Assembly (NCBI GenBank): GCA_035575135.1
Contig: DATLYE010000030.1
Location: 17,510-81,509 of the forward strand
Reading direction: 5' to 3'
From: JANWXD01 sp035575135
Lineage (GTDB): Bacteria > Acidobacteriota > Terriglobia > Bryobacterales > Bryobacteraceae
Length of the DNA: 64,000 bases
This document shows, piece by piece, positions 45,029-53,347 of this stretch. The position numbers were made by a program, and so were the translations under genes. The first letter of the stretch is position 1; the number at the start of each line of letters is the position of its first letter. The notes under the pieces were generated by a model. That model worked only from the letters and a program-made list of their open reading frames with translations. It was not told where the DNA came from and searched no databases.

Positions 45029-47764
45029 ATGAACCGGGCTGAGGCAAAAAGTTTGCTGCGGGAGGCGCTGGCCCTCGGGCCAGAGGAAAGTCCGTTTTCA
45101 TGGCAAGACAAGCTCCTCGAGCAGATGCTTCGAGGCGACATCCCGGAAGTCATTGATATCCCGACCGGGCTTGGCAAGACCTCCGTGATGGCGATCTGGC
45201 TCGTGGCTCGGGCGTGCGGAGCGAAGATCCCGCGGCGGCTGGTGTACGTCGTGGACAGACGGGCGGTCGTGGATCAAGCCACTGAAGAAGCAGTTCGGTT
45301 GCGGGAATGGGCTGACAAAGATGGGACCCTCAGGGACCAACTGGGCCTCAACGATCGGTCCCTGCCCGTCTCCACCCTACGAGGCCAGTATGTCGACAAC
45401 CGCGAGTGGCTGGACGATCCCTCCGCACCTGCCATCATTGTGGGCACGGTGGACATGATCGGGTCGAGGCTCCTGTTCCAGGGCTACGGTGTGTCCAGAA
45501 AGATGCGGCCCTATCACGCGGGGCTGCTCGGCGCGGATAGCCTTGTCGTCCTCGACGAAGCCCACCTCGTGCCTCCGTTCGAACATCTCTTGCGAGCCAT
45601 CACGACGGACTCGGGCTTTCGCCCCACCAATGAGCGGTGCCAGAGGTTGATTCCTCCGTTCAAGTTGACCGCGCTTTCGGCTACAGCACGAACGCAAGAG
45701 AAGAAGGTGTTCGGACTGAGTGATGAGGATTTGCGACACCCAGAAGTCCGGAAACGGCTGAACGCGAAAAAGTCGCTGCGGATCCAATTGCTGGATGAAA
45801 ACGACAAGCTCCACGACGCGCTGGCGCAACATGCGTGGAAACTTTCAGAAGAAGGCAAGGCCGCAGCGCGAATCCTCCTGTACTGTGATAGTCGGGAAGT
45901 TGCCCAGAAGGCCAAAGAGGCGCTCGAGAAGCTCGCAAGGAGTGGCAAGAAGCAGATCGAGACCGAACTCTTTGTGGGCGGGCGACGCGTCTTCGAACGC
46001 GAAAAGGCCAAGGAGCGGTTAAGAAGCCTTGGATTTATCGCCGGAAGCAAGGTGGACTGGAGCTCGCCTGCGTTTCTCTTCGCGACGTCTGCCGGCGAAG
46101 TCGGCGTGGACCTAGACGCGGACCACATGGTGTGCGACCTCGTCGCCTGGGAGCGCATGGTTCAGCGCCTAGGCCGCGTGAACCGGCGCGGCGATGGTGA
46201 GGCGACCGTTGTCGTGATCGTCGAGCGGGAAGCCGACAAAAGAACAGAGCAGGCGCTGAACAAACAGAAGCGCGGCGAAAACCTCACGAACAAAGAACGC
46301 GAGCTAGTGGCGAAATTTCAGCGTAAGCAATCGGTTCGGGGATTGATCGAACACCTGCCAAAGCACGACGGAGGAAGCTACGACGCCAGCCCCGGCGCCT
46401 TGCGAGATCTCAAAACGCGTGCCTCGACTGAAGAAGCGTTGCAGAAGATTCTCGACCATGCGACCACGCCCGAGCCGCTTCGTCCAGCGTTGACGCGGCC
46501 GCTGGTCGAAGCCTGGGCCATGACGTCCCTGGAGAAGCACACAGGGCGCCCGGCCATCCACCCCTGGCTCCGGGGCTGGGGCGATGATCCACCCCAGACG
46601 GCACTCGTGTGGCGGAGCCACCTTCCCGTCCGGGGAGGCGGAGCAACTCCGAGCAAGAAGGAGATCGAAGCGTTCTTTGAGGCCGCGCCGGTGCACACGA
46701 GCGAAATCCTGGAGACCGAGACGTTCCGGGTCACGGAGTGGATCACAGCGCGCGCCAAGCGGCTGCGCCAGCAGCAGAGACAGGAAAATAGCCACGGGCA
46801 ACCTCTTCATGACCAGGATGTGGTGGCCTTCGCTTTCGATGCTGATGGCGGGCTGCGGAAAGCTTTCACCCTTGCTGAGATTGTTGAACTCCGCGACAAC
46901 GAGGAGCTTGAAAAATCGCTCGTGGGAGCTACAGTCGTCCTAGACGCGCGGCTGGGCGGGCTGAAAGAAGGCTTACTCGACCACGGGGAAGACACATTGC
47001 CCCGGACGGCCGATGACGGTCATCTGTGGCTCGCCGAGGGTGTGGTCGGGTTCCGTGTAAGGCGTGCGGAAGCATCCGCTGGCGTGCCACTGGAGAAAAA
47101 CTGGCGCGAGCGCCTCCGCTTTGCCTCGACCATGACGGACGAGGGCGAGGCGACCGAATGGCTCATCGTGGAGAAATGGCAGCATGCCGCGGCGACGGAG
47201 GAGGACCGCTCGGCTGCGAAACCGCAGCATCTGGACGAGCACCAGTCGTGGACCGAGCAGCGCGCCCGCCGCCTGGCGCAGGCGCTGCACCTCGACCCTG
47301 CGGTGGTGGAGGCATTAACTCTCGCCGCCCGCTTGCACGATGAGGGCAAGCGCGCACAACGTTGGCAGCGCGCGTTCCATGCGCCGAAGGACGGAATATA
47401 CGCCAAGACCGACGGTCCCATCGATTACCGCTTGCTCGACGGCTACCGGCACGAGCTCGGGTCAGTGCTTCATGTTGAGAATGACGAGCGGATCCTCAAG
47501 CTCCCAGAGGAGTACCGCGACCTCGTGCTTCACCTCATCGCAGCCCACCATGGGTTTGCGCGACCGTTGATCGGCACTGGCGGCTGCCAGGGCGCGCCGC
47601 CCTCCGTACTGGAGGAAAAGGTCGCGGAGATCGCCCTGCGCTTCGCACGCCTGCAAATGCGTTGGGGGCCCTGGGGTCTCGCGTGGTGGGAGGCTCTGCT
47701 GCGGGCGGCTGACCAACAGGCCTCGCGCGACAACGAAGCGCCTGCTCGCGGAGGAGGTGCGTGA
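45029..47764 (+). CDS. cas3: Type I-G (I-U/Dpsyc) CRISPR helicase-nuclease Cas3
   Basis: Unwinds and degrades DNA targeted by the Cascade complex. 911 residues. Helicase: Walker A PTGLGKTS at 45-52, DEAH at 176-179, SATA at 217-220 and motif VI QRLGRVNRRG at 379-388. The HD nuclease domain is at the C-terminus, with H770-D771 (ARLHDEGKR) and H840-H841 (AAHHGF). Helicase-then-HD order is the mark of the I-G/Dpsyc Cas3. All key residues appear intact. First gene of the module; its stop overlaps csb3 as TGATG. Confidence 0.95.
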   Translation: MNRAEAKSLLREALALGPEESPFSWQDKLLEQMLRGDIPEVIDIPTGLGKTSVMAIWLVARACGAKIPRRLVYVVDRRAVVDQATEEAVRLREWADKDGTLRDQLGLNDRSLPVSTLRGQYVDNREWLDDPSAPAIIVGTVDMIGSRLLFQGYGVSRKMRPYHAGLLGADSLVVLDEAHLVPPFEHLLRAITTDSGFRPTNERCQRLIPPFKLTALSATARTQEKKVFGLSDEDLRHPEVRKRLNAKKSLRIQLLDENDKLHDALAQHAWKLSEEGKAAARILLYCDSREVAQKAKEALEKLARSGKKQIETELFVGGRRVFEREKAKERLRSLGFIAGSKVDWSSPAFLFATSAGEVGVDLDADHMVCDLVAWERMVQRLGRVNRRGDGEATVVVIVEREADKRTEQALNKQKRGENLTNKERELVAKFQRKQSVRGLIEHLPKHDGGSYDASPGALRDLKTRASTEEALQKILDHATTPEPLRPALTRPLVEAWAMTSLEKHTGRPAIHPWLRGWGDDPPQTALVWRSHLPVRGGGATPSKKEIEAFFEAAPVHTSEILETETFRVTEWITARAKRLRQQQRQENSHGQPLHDQDVVAFAFDADGGLRKAFTLAEIVELRDNEELEKSLVGATVVLDARLGGLKEGLLDHGEDTLPRTADDGHLWLAEGVVGFRVRRAEASAGVPLEKNWRERLRFASTMTDEGEATEWLIVEKWQHAAATEEDRSAAKPQHLDEHQSWTEQRARRLAQALHLDPAVVEALTLAARLHDEGKRAQRWQRAFHAPKDGIYAKTDGPIDYRLLDGYRHELGSVLHVENDERILKLPEEYRDLVLHLIAAHHGFARPLIGTGGCQGAPPSVLEEKVAEIALRFARLQMRWGPWGLAWWEALLRAADQQASRDNEAPARGGGA

Positions 47765-48614
47765 TGGCGCAAGCGTCGATCCCCGTGGATTTGTTCAATC
47801 CCGGGCAGGTCTTTGCCTGTATGGGCTTCCTGGAAGCGGCGGACGTTTTGCTTGGCCAGGCTCAGGGGGGCTTCGCGTGGGCCAACGAATCCGACGTGCG
47901 TTTCAGACTCTGCGCAGATGGCAGCGAGAACCCCTTCGAAACTATCCTCGACTTCTTGGCCGGAGCAGAGATAGAAAGGCTTGTGCCGAAGAGTGCTGGC
48001 AACGCAATCGATAACCTAGAGGACGGTAGTCGAGTGTGCGTAGTCGAAACATTTCCCGCGTCCGACGTCGATCCCAAGGCTCTCCCTCTGCGGTTCACCA
48101 AAAATGGCCGCGAGCTTTACATTACGCACTGGTGTGACGAATCTTCGCGCAACTCGTTCAAGCTGTTCGCGGGGCAGCACAGCGCAGCACCACCATTGCC
48201 TCGCAGATGCTGGAAGTAATGCGCAAGCTCTGGATCGAAAAGCGACACGAGCTGATGCGGGACCCGTTGGGTCTGACGGGACCGCTTGGCGGAAGTAGTT
48301 TTAAGTTCGATGCGCGCAAAGCCTGGACCGCGATCGACGCGGGCTACTCTCCGGATGAGCAGGGGCAAAGCCTCGAAGCCTCGCCGGTCGTAGAGATTCT
48401 GGCAACCATCGGCCTTGAACATGCTCGTCCGGACGAATTCGAGACCCGTGAGGTGCGCTACGGTGTCTGGGGTCACCTGCTGCCGCCAATGCTCGCACGC
48501 CCAGCGCTCGGGGGTGTTCGACTCGGTATCCCGCTCCGCATCTTCCGGTTCACGCTCCATCTTTCGGGAAAAAACAAGGTCGTTACGTACGCACAGGAGG
48601 AAACAGGCCTATGA
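47764..48614 (+). pseudogene. csb3: csb3 (Cas8-like subunit of type I-G Cascade), interrupted by a frameshift
   Basis: The N-terminal part (VDLFNPGQVFACMGFLEAADVL) is the characteristic Csb3/GSU0052 opening, where the Cascade large subunit begins. That frame runs to FKLFAGQHS and then to a TAA at 48217-48219. The next part of the family, TTIASQMLEVMRKLW, is in another frame that stays open from before 48207 to TGA 48614. Five bases (48184-48188) separate the Ser and Thr codons where a multiple of three is needed. Both halves are otherwise clean. Joined, the protein is about 283 residues. GGAGGAGG precedes ATG 47764. A recent indel or a sequence error fits best. Confidence 0.88.
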
Positions 48615-49903
48615 GTGATGCCATGAACGTCACCGATGTCACGACCCAGACTCTCGATGGCTGGGCCACGAAGCCAGACGGCCCGGTGGCGCTGCGCCTG
48701 AAGCAGACGCTGCTTCCTGTAGAAGAAAGCCGTATTGTTTTCCCGCCCACTTACGCCGACATCGGCTATAACATCGACATTCTTTCCGACGGCACGCGGG
48801 TGGCGACGATCGACAGCGTGGGATCGCAGGCCAACCGTCTCGAGCCGATCTTCATCTCGGACTCTGAAGATCCCGCAGAATGGCTCGTACCGCAGATCGA
48901 AATAGTCATCCGCAAGGAAGCCTGCGGCGAGTGCGATGCTTGTAGAAAGAACGCTCATGAGGGGAAGAAAGCCAAGAAGGATTGCGAGCGGCCGCGCGAG
49001 GTGACGCGGTCGTTGCTCGATCTCGCGCACCGCGCCGCGGACGCGGTGGTGCAGTCGTCACCAGATTTTCTCAAGCTGATCGCGCCGGCCTTTAAGAAGC
49101 TACACCAGGGCGACGCGGGACCACTATGCACTATAGCCCCGACGTCGCTGGTGTTCGGCGTCTGGGACTCGCGTGGGGACACGGGTGAGAAGCGGCCGAG
49201 GCTGGTGCGTTCGATCATCCGGGCCTGGGACGTCGAGCCACTCCATGCGGCGGCGCAGTTCAACTCGGTCTGGAAGCTGTTGGATGAAGAGCAGCAGGAG
49301 GAGCTGACGAGTGCAGCCAAGAAGCTGGCCAAAGACTGGGGGAAGATAATGTCAAGCGCCGGCCTCAAGGACGCCCCGACCACGTTCCGAAAGATCGGGG
49401 GGAGCGCCGCAAAATACATGCTCGAGTTCCGCGACGGGTCTCCCAACCCGGAGCGCCGCATCCTTGGAGGCGTCCTCGTGAAGGGTCGCGTCGAACGTGA
49501 GGTCACGGTGAATCTCGTTGCGCTCCGCGGCCTGCGCGGCGCAAGCAGCGACGAGACGGCGGCAATCCGGAAGTATCTTCTTGGCCTCTCGCTCGTGGCT
49601 GCCACCGCCGACATCGAGCTGTTTCTTCGGGAAGGCTGCCTTCTCCGCTACGCCGAGGATGCGGATGTGTGGTACCAGGTGCCGCGGCGCGGCGAGCCAA
49701 CCAAGGTGAGTCTGAGCCGAGACGTGATCGAAGAGTTTACCAAGAGTGCAGCGGAACATTTCCGCAAGAAGTGGCCGGAAGTTTTTAAGGACAAGTGGAA
49801 CAACGGCCGTCCTCAGCTCAAGTATGCATTCGATCTCAACGAGGCTAAAAAACTCCTGGCGGAGGCGAAAAAGACCGCCGAGGAGGAACCGCAACCAGCT
49901 TAG
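48611..49903 (+). CDS. csb1: Type I-G CRISPR RAMP protein Csb1 (Cas7, Cascade backbone)
   Basis: Forms the crRNA-binding filament. 430 residues. The family N-terminus is clear: LRLKQTLLPVEESRIVFPP, TYADIG and SQANRLEPIF. An insert at about residues 100-122 holds CGECDAC then a fourth Cys after 13 residues, a possible metal site. The C-terminal part has VNLVALRGLRG and a charged tail. It overlaps the csb3 stop as ATGA, so a stalled csb3 reading frame could also lower its translation. Confidence 0.93.
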   Translation: MSDAMNVTDVTTQTLDGWATKPDGPVALRLKQTLLPVEESRIVFPPTYADIGYNIDILSDGTRVATIDSVGSQANRLEPIFISDSEDPAEWLVPQIEIVIRKEACGECDACRKNAHEGKKAKKDCERPREVTRSLLDLAHRAADAVVQSSPDFLKLIAPAFKKLHQGDAGPLCTIAPTSLVFGVWDSRGDTGEKRPRLVRSIIRAWDVEPLHAAAQFNSVWKLLDEEQQEELTSAAKKLAKDWGKIMSSAGLKDAPTTFRKIGGSAAKYMLEFRDGSPNPERRILGGVLVKGRVEREVTVNLVALRGLRGASSDETAAIRKYLLGLSLVAATADIELFLREGCLLRYAEDADVWYQVPRRGEPTKVSLSRDVIEEFTKSAAEHFRKKWPEVFKDKWNNGRPQLKYAFDLNEAKKLLAEAKKTAEEEPQPA

Positions 49904-49909
49904 CTCGCG

Positions 49910-51439
49910 ATGAGTGTCCTCGTCCTTTACGTTCGGCTGCACGACGGGCGCTACCACGGCGAGGGGGACTGGCCGCCTTCGCCCGCGCGGCTGTTCCAAG
50001 CGCTCGTCGCTGGAGCAGGCCTCGGCGGGCCGATCGAGCAGACCGACAAGGCAGCGCTTGAATGGCTCGAGAAACGGAACCCGCCCTTCGTTCTCACACC
50101 GCCTGCTAGACGGGCTGAGCGTGGCGTTCTCTTTTACATGCCCAACAACGACACCGACGCGATCGGTGGCGATCCCACTAAGATGGCCAAGATTCGGACC
50201 GCTACGAAGGTCTTTCGACCGTACTTTTTCGATCCAACCACTCCGTTCGTCTACGCGTGGTCGCTTGCGGGCGAGCCAAGCGATGAAGACCACGCACACC
50301 AAATCTGTTCGCTGGCCGAGCGCTTGTACCAATTGGGCCGTGGCGTCGACATGGCCTGGGCCTGGGGCGAAGTTCTCGACGATCGTGCCTTGGACGAGCT
50401 CTTCGAAAAGTACCCCGGTCCTTTGTTTCGCCCTTCCGCGGGAAAGACTAAAACGACGCTCGCGTGCCCTTGCCTTGGCTCGCTCGAAAGCCTGGTTCGC
50501 CGTTACGAAGCATTTGGCAAACGCTTCAGGTATGAGCGGGAGGGTAAATCGGTTAGGGTGGTCTTCCGCAAGCCGCCGAGGCCCCGATTCGAACCCGTCC
50601 CCTACAACAGCCCGCCCTCACGCCAACTCTACGAGCTTCGCAGCGCCACGGAGGAAGGAAGCTTTGCGCCCTGGCCCTTAGTACGCACTTCGACGCTCGT
50701 CGTCCAGCTGCGTGACGCTGCCGTGGAGCGTTTGAAAAGCGCATTGCCCAAAAACACAAAGGACATTGAACTTGCCCTGGTGGGCCGCAAGCCCGACGGG
50801 ACGAACGATTGCCCGCCGGAGGACCGTGTCCGGATCATTCCCCTGCCATCCATCGGGCACGTCCACGCCGACCGGGAGATTCGGCGTGTGTTGATCGAGG
50901 TGCCGCCAACTTGCCCACTTCGCGGGAATGACGTGCACTGGGCCTTCTCCGGCTTAGCTGCGGTCGAGATGCAAACAGTCTTGGTCCGGAGCGATGACGA
51001 CGGCTTCTTGCGTCACTACGGCCTGAAAGAAGAAGAACAGTACTGCGTGTGGCGCACCGTGACGCCCGCCGCGCTCCCTCAAAACGCCGTCCGCCGGCGC
51101 ATCGCCCCAACGCGCAAGCGCGAGGAAGCAAAGGGCGGTGGGGAACGGAGAATGGAGATCGAGCGGGCGGCGGCTGCTGTGCGCCAAGCGCTACGGCACG
51201 CTGGGGTCCGAACAGGTGCGAAGGGAATGCGTCTGCAACGTGAACCTTTCGAAAGCAAGGGAGCTCGCGTCGAGCTCTTTGCTGGCGGGACTCGATTTGC
51301 GAAGGAGCAGCTTTGGCACGTGGAAATTGCATTTGAAGCACCGGTCTCTGGGCCTTTGATTATCGGCGATGGCCGGTTTTTAGGTCTCGGTGTCATGGCA
51401 CCTGTCAAGAGGCCAGTTCTCGATCTTTCGCGATACTAG
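49910..51439 (+). CDS. csb2: Type I-G CRISPR protein Csb2 (Cas5-Cas6 fusion)
   Basis: 509 residues. The N-terminal Cas5-like RAMP domain opens LVLYVRLHDGRYHGEGDWPPSPARLFQALVAG, the GSU0054 signature. The C-terminal half holds the Cas6-like part ending ISGPLIIGDGRFLGLGVM-type text (here VSGPLIIGDGRFLGLGVMAP), a glycine-rich loop typical of RAMPs. It would process pre-crRNA and cap the 5' handle. It starts 6 bases after the csb1 stop and is the last cas gene here: no cas4, cas1 or cas2 follows. Confidence 0.93.
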   Translation: MSVLVLYVRLHDGRYHGEGDWPPSPARLFQALVAGAGLGGPIEQTDKAALEWLEKRNPPFVLTPPARRAERGVLFYMPNNDTDAIGGDPTKMAKIRTATKVFRPYFFDPTTPFVYAWSLAGEPSDEDHAHQICSLAERLYQLGRGVDMAWAWGEVLDDRALDELFEKYPGPLFRPSAGKTKTTLACPCLGSLESLVRRYEAFGKRFRYEREGKSVRVVFRKPPRPRFEPVPYNSPPSRQLYELRSATEEGSFAPWPLVRTSTLVVQLRDAAVERLKSALPKNTKDIELALVGRKPDGTNDCPPEDRVRIIPLPSIGHVHADREIRRVLIEVPPTCPLRGNDVHWAFSGLAAVEMQTVLVRSDDDGFLRHYGLKEEEQYCVWRTVTPAALPQNAVRRRIAPTRKREEAKGGGERRMEIERAAAAVRQALRHAGVRTGAKGMRLQREPFESKGARVELFAGGTRFAKEQLWHVEIAFEAPVSGPLIIGDGRFLGLGVMAPVKRPVLDLSRY

Positions 51440-51602
51440 CGGCCGGCAAAGCACGATGCCGAATTGCAGGAGCCTCCTCTCTTGTACACCCGCGCGAACG
51501 GCCGCTCGGAATCGAAACCGAATTCGCCCGGTTCCATACTTTCACCGCTTAGACTTACGGTCCACCGCTCCCTGCCAGAATCCATGCCCGCGGGGCGGCC
51601 TT
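51440..51602. other. Right flank of the cas module, no array
   Basis: The bases between the csb2 stop and the next promoter contain no direct repeats, no array and no adaptation gene. Ordinary chromosomal genes resume at once. Confidence 0.7.
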
Positions 51603-51607
51603 ATAAT
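51602..51607 (+). promoter_or_regulatory. -10 box upstream of a small ORF and the GH20 gene
   Basis: A perfect TATAAT ends 6 bases before ATG 51614, the same geometry as at the GNAT gene. Confidence 0.5.
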
Positions 51608-51613
51608 TGCCCC

Positions 51614-51706
51614 ATGGTGCTCCAGGGTGGAAGTAGAGCCGCGGGAAGCGACGCCTCTCTCAGCCCGCGGCACACCGCCGCCTTCCTGGAGCCGCAAATG
51701 CCATGA
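51614..51706 (+). CDS. Possible leaderless 30-codon upstream ORF coupled to the GH20 gene
   Basis: ATG 51614 to TGA 51706 encodes a 30-residue peptide beginning MVLQGGSRAAGS. Transcription from the TATAAT at 51602 would start at its ATG, and its stop overlaps the next start codon as ATGA (51703-51706). The arrangement fits a translated leader that delivers ribosomes to the downstream gene. It could also be chance; the peptide matches nothing I know. Confidence 0.4.
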   Translation: MVLQGGSRAAGSDASLSPRHTAAFLEPQMP

Positions 51707-52773
51707 CGCGTCTACGGTTTTTCGCCTTGTCCCTCGCCATCGGCGTGCAGACCGCGGCTCAGGACCTGCCGGTCCGGGGTCTGCATGTGAGCGCGCCCAG
51801 ACCGGAGGAGATGCAAGCCGCCGTCCGCTTCATCCAAGAAACGCTTCCGAAAGAAGGCGTCAACACCTTGGTGATCGAGTTCGGCTACCGCGTCCAGTTC
51901 GAGCGCCGGCCGGAGGTGCGCGATCCCGACGCACTTTCCAGAGAGGATGTCCGGGCCCTCGCCGCGGCCTGCCGCGCCGCGGGCATCCGCCTCATCCCCC
52001 AGATCAATCTGCTCGGCCATCAGTCCTGGCGCCAGACCACCCACGCCCTGCTGCGCGCCTACCCGGAATTCGACGAAACGCCGGGAAAATACCCCAATAA
52101 CGAGGGAATTTACTGCCGCAGTTACTGCCCGCTCCATCCCAAAGTGCATGAAGTCGTCTTCGATCTGGTGGACGAGGTGGCGGAACTCTGCCAGGCCTCG
52201 GACTTTCACGCCGGTATGGACGAAGTGTTCCTCATCGGCGAAGACGACTGCCCGCGCTGCCGCGGCCGTGACAAGGCCGAACTGTTCGCGGGCGAGGTGC
52301 GCGCCGTCCGCGACCACCTGGCCTCAACTGGCCGCCGCCTGTGGATCTGGGGCGACCGGCTCCTCGACGGTCAGACGACGGGTTTGGGACGCTGGGAGGC
52401 GAGCCTGAACGGCACGCACCGTGCGATCGAGCTGATTCCGAAAGACGTGGTGATCTGCGACTGGCACTACGACACCGCCGCTCCGACGGCCGCCTATTTC
52501 GCCACGGCCGGCTTCGACGTCGTTTCCTCCCCGTGGCGCAAACCGGAAGTCGCGTTGGCGCAACTGGAGCTGGCGCGCTGGCTCCGGCGCAACGCACCGG
52601 ATCCGGTGGCCCGGCGGATGCTCGGCGTGCTGCAAACCACCTGGGTCGGCTTCGGTCAGTTCCTCCGGGCCTACACGGGCGAAGGCGAAGCGAATGCGCG
52701 CGCCCATCAGGCGGCCGCATGCTTCCGCGCTTTGTTTGCCGAATTGCGCAAAGCAACTCGGACTTTTCCCTGA
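51703..52773 (+). CDS. Secreted glycoside hydrolase family 20-like protein
   Basis: 356 residues with a signal peptide (FFALSLAIGVQTAAQ). A TIM-barrel core has the GH20 pattern: FHAGMDEVF with the catalytic Asp173-Glu174 pair, preceded by GIRLIPQINLLGHQSW and followed by WIWGDRLLDG and VVICDWHYD. Canonical enzymes have H-x-G-G-D-E, here H-A-G-M-D-E. It would cleave a beta-linked N-acetylhexosamine; the lack of the usual N-terminal GH20b domain leaves the substrate open. Confidence 0.78.
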   Translation: MTRLRFFALSLAIGVQTAAQDLPVRGLHVSAPRPEEMQAAVRFIQETLPKEGVNTLVIEFGYRVQFERRPEVRDPDALSREDVRALAAACRAAGIRLIPQINLLGHQSWRQTTHALLRAYPEFDETPGKYPNNEGIYCRSYCPLHPKVHEVVFDLVDEVAELCQASDFHAGMDEVFLIGEDDCPRCRGRDKAELFAGEVRAVRDHLASTGRRLWIWGDRLLDGQTTGLGRWEASLNGTHRAIELIPKDVVICDWHYDTAAPTAAYFATAGFDVVSSPWRKPEVALAQLELARWLRRNAPDPVARRMLGVLQTTWVGFGQFLRAYTGEGEANARAHQAAACFRALFAELRKATRTFP

Positions 52774-52824
52774 GCGCCGGCCGGATCGTGCCCTCGCGTT
52801 ATAATGTCGGCGATCGGAGGAAAC

Positions 52825-53334
52825 GTGACAATCCCTGAAGCGATGCTACCGGAGTTCGACCGGGAAATGGAGCTGACCCGGCGCACTTTGGAGCGCGTGC
52901 CCGATGAGAAGCTGGACTGGAAGCCTCATGAGAAGTCCATGACCATGGGAAGGCTGGCGCAGCATCTCAGTGAAATCCCCGGCTGGGTCGAGCCCACCAT
53001 CAACCTGGAATCTCTGGACATCGCGCCCCCGGGAGGGCCTCCCTACCAGCCCCCGCCTGTGACGTCCGTGCGCGACATGCTGGAAGCATTCGACAAAGGC
53101 GTGACCGCCGCGCGCCAGGCGATCGCGGGAGCGAGCGACGACCACCTGCTCAAACCGTGGTCCATGCTCATGGGCGGCGAGGTGAAGTGGACCCTGCCCC
53201 GGGCCACGATCCTGCGTGCTTACATCCTGAACCACCTCATCCACCACCGCGCGCAACTCGGCGTCTATCTTCGCTTGAACAATATTGCCGTCCCCGCCAC
53301 CTACGGGCCGTCGGCCGACGAACCCATGATGTAG
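52825..53334 (+). CDS. DinB/YfiT-like putative metalloenzyme
   Basis: 169 residues of the DinB four-helix fold. His residues near 45 (LAQHLSEIPGW) and at the C-terminal helix (LNHLIHHRAQLGVYLRL) form the expected metal triad. GTG at 52825 follows GGAGG; the ATG at 52804 lies inside a TATAAT-containing promoter (about 52799) and is rejected. The family includes thiol-dependent transferases; the substrate is unknown. Confidence 0.85.
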   Translation: MTIPEAMLPEFDREMELTRRTLERVPDEKLDWKPHEKSMTMGRLAQHLSEIPGWVEPTINLESLDIAPPGGPPYQPPPVTSVRDMLEAFDKGVTAARQAIAGASDDHLLKPWSMLMGGEVKWTLPRATILRAYILNHLIHHRAQLGVYLRLNNIAVPATYGPSADEPMM

Positions 53335-53347
53335 GAACCGGCGCGGC

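Noticed and set aside
48174..48193. 10-base tandem duplication as cause of the csb3 frameshift
   Set aside because: GCAGCACAGC and GCAGCACCAC look alike, but removing one copy leaves the third frame, which is not the family frame.
48150..48220. Programmed -1 frameshift in csb3
   Set aside because: No X-XXY-YYZ slippery heptamer precedes the junction and the shift needs a net two-base change; a mutation or sequence error is simpler.
51440..51702. CRISPR array next to the cas genes
   Set aside because: No repeated unit of 25-40 bases with regular spacing is visible here or upstream of cas3.
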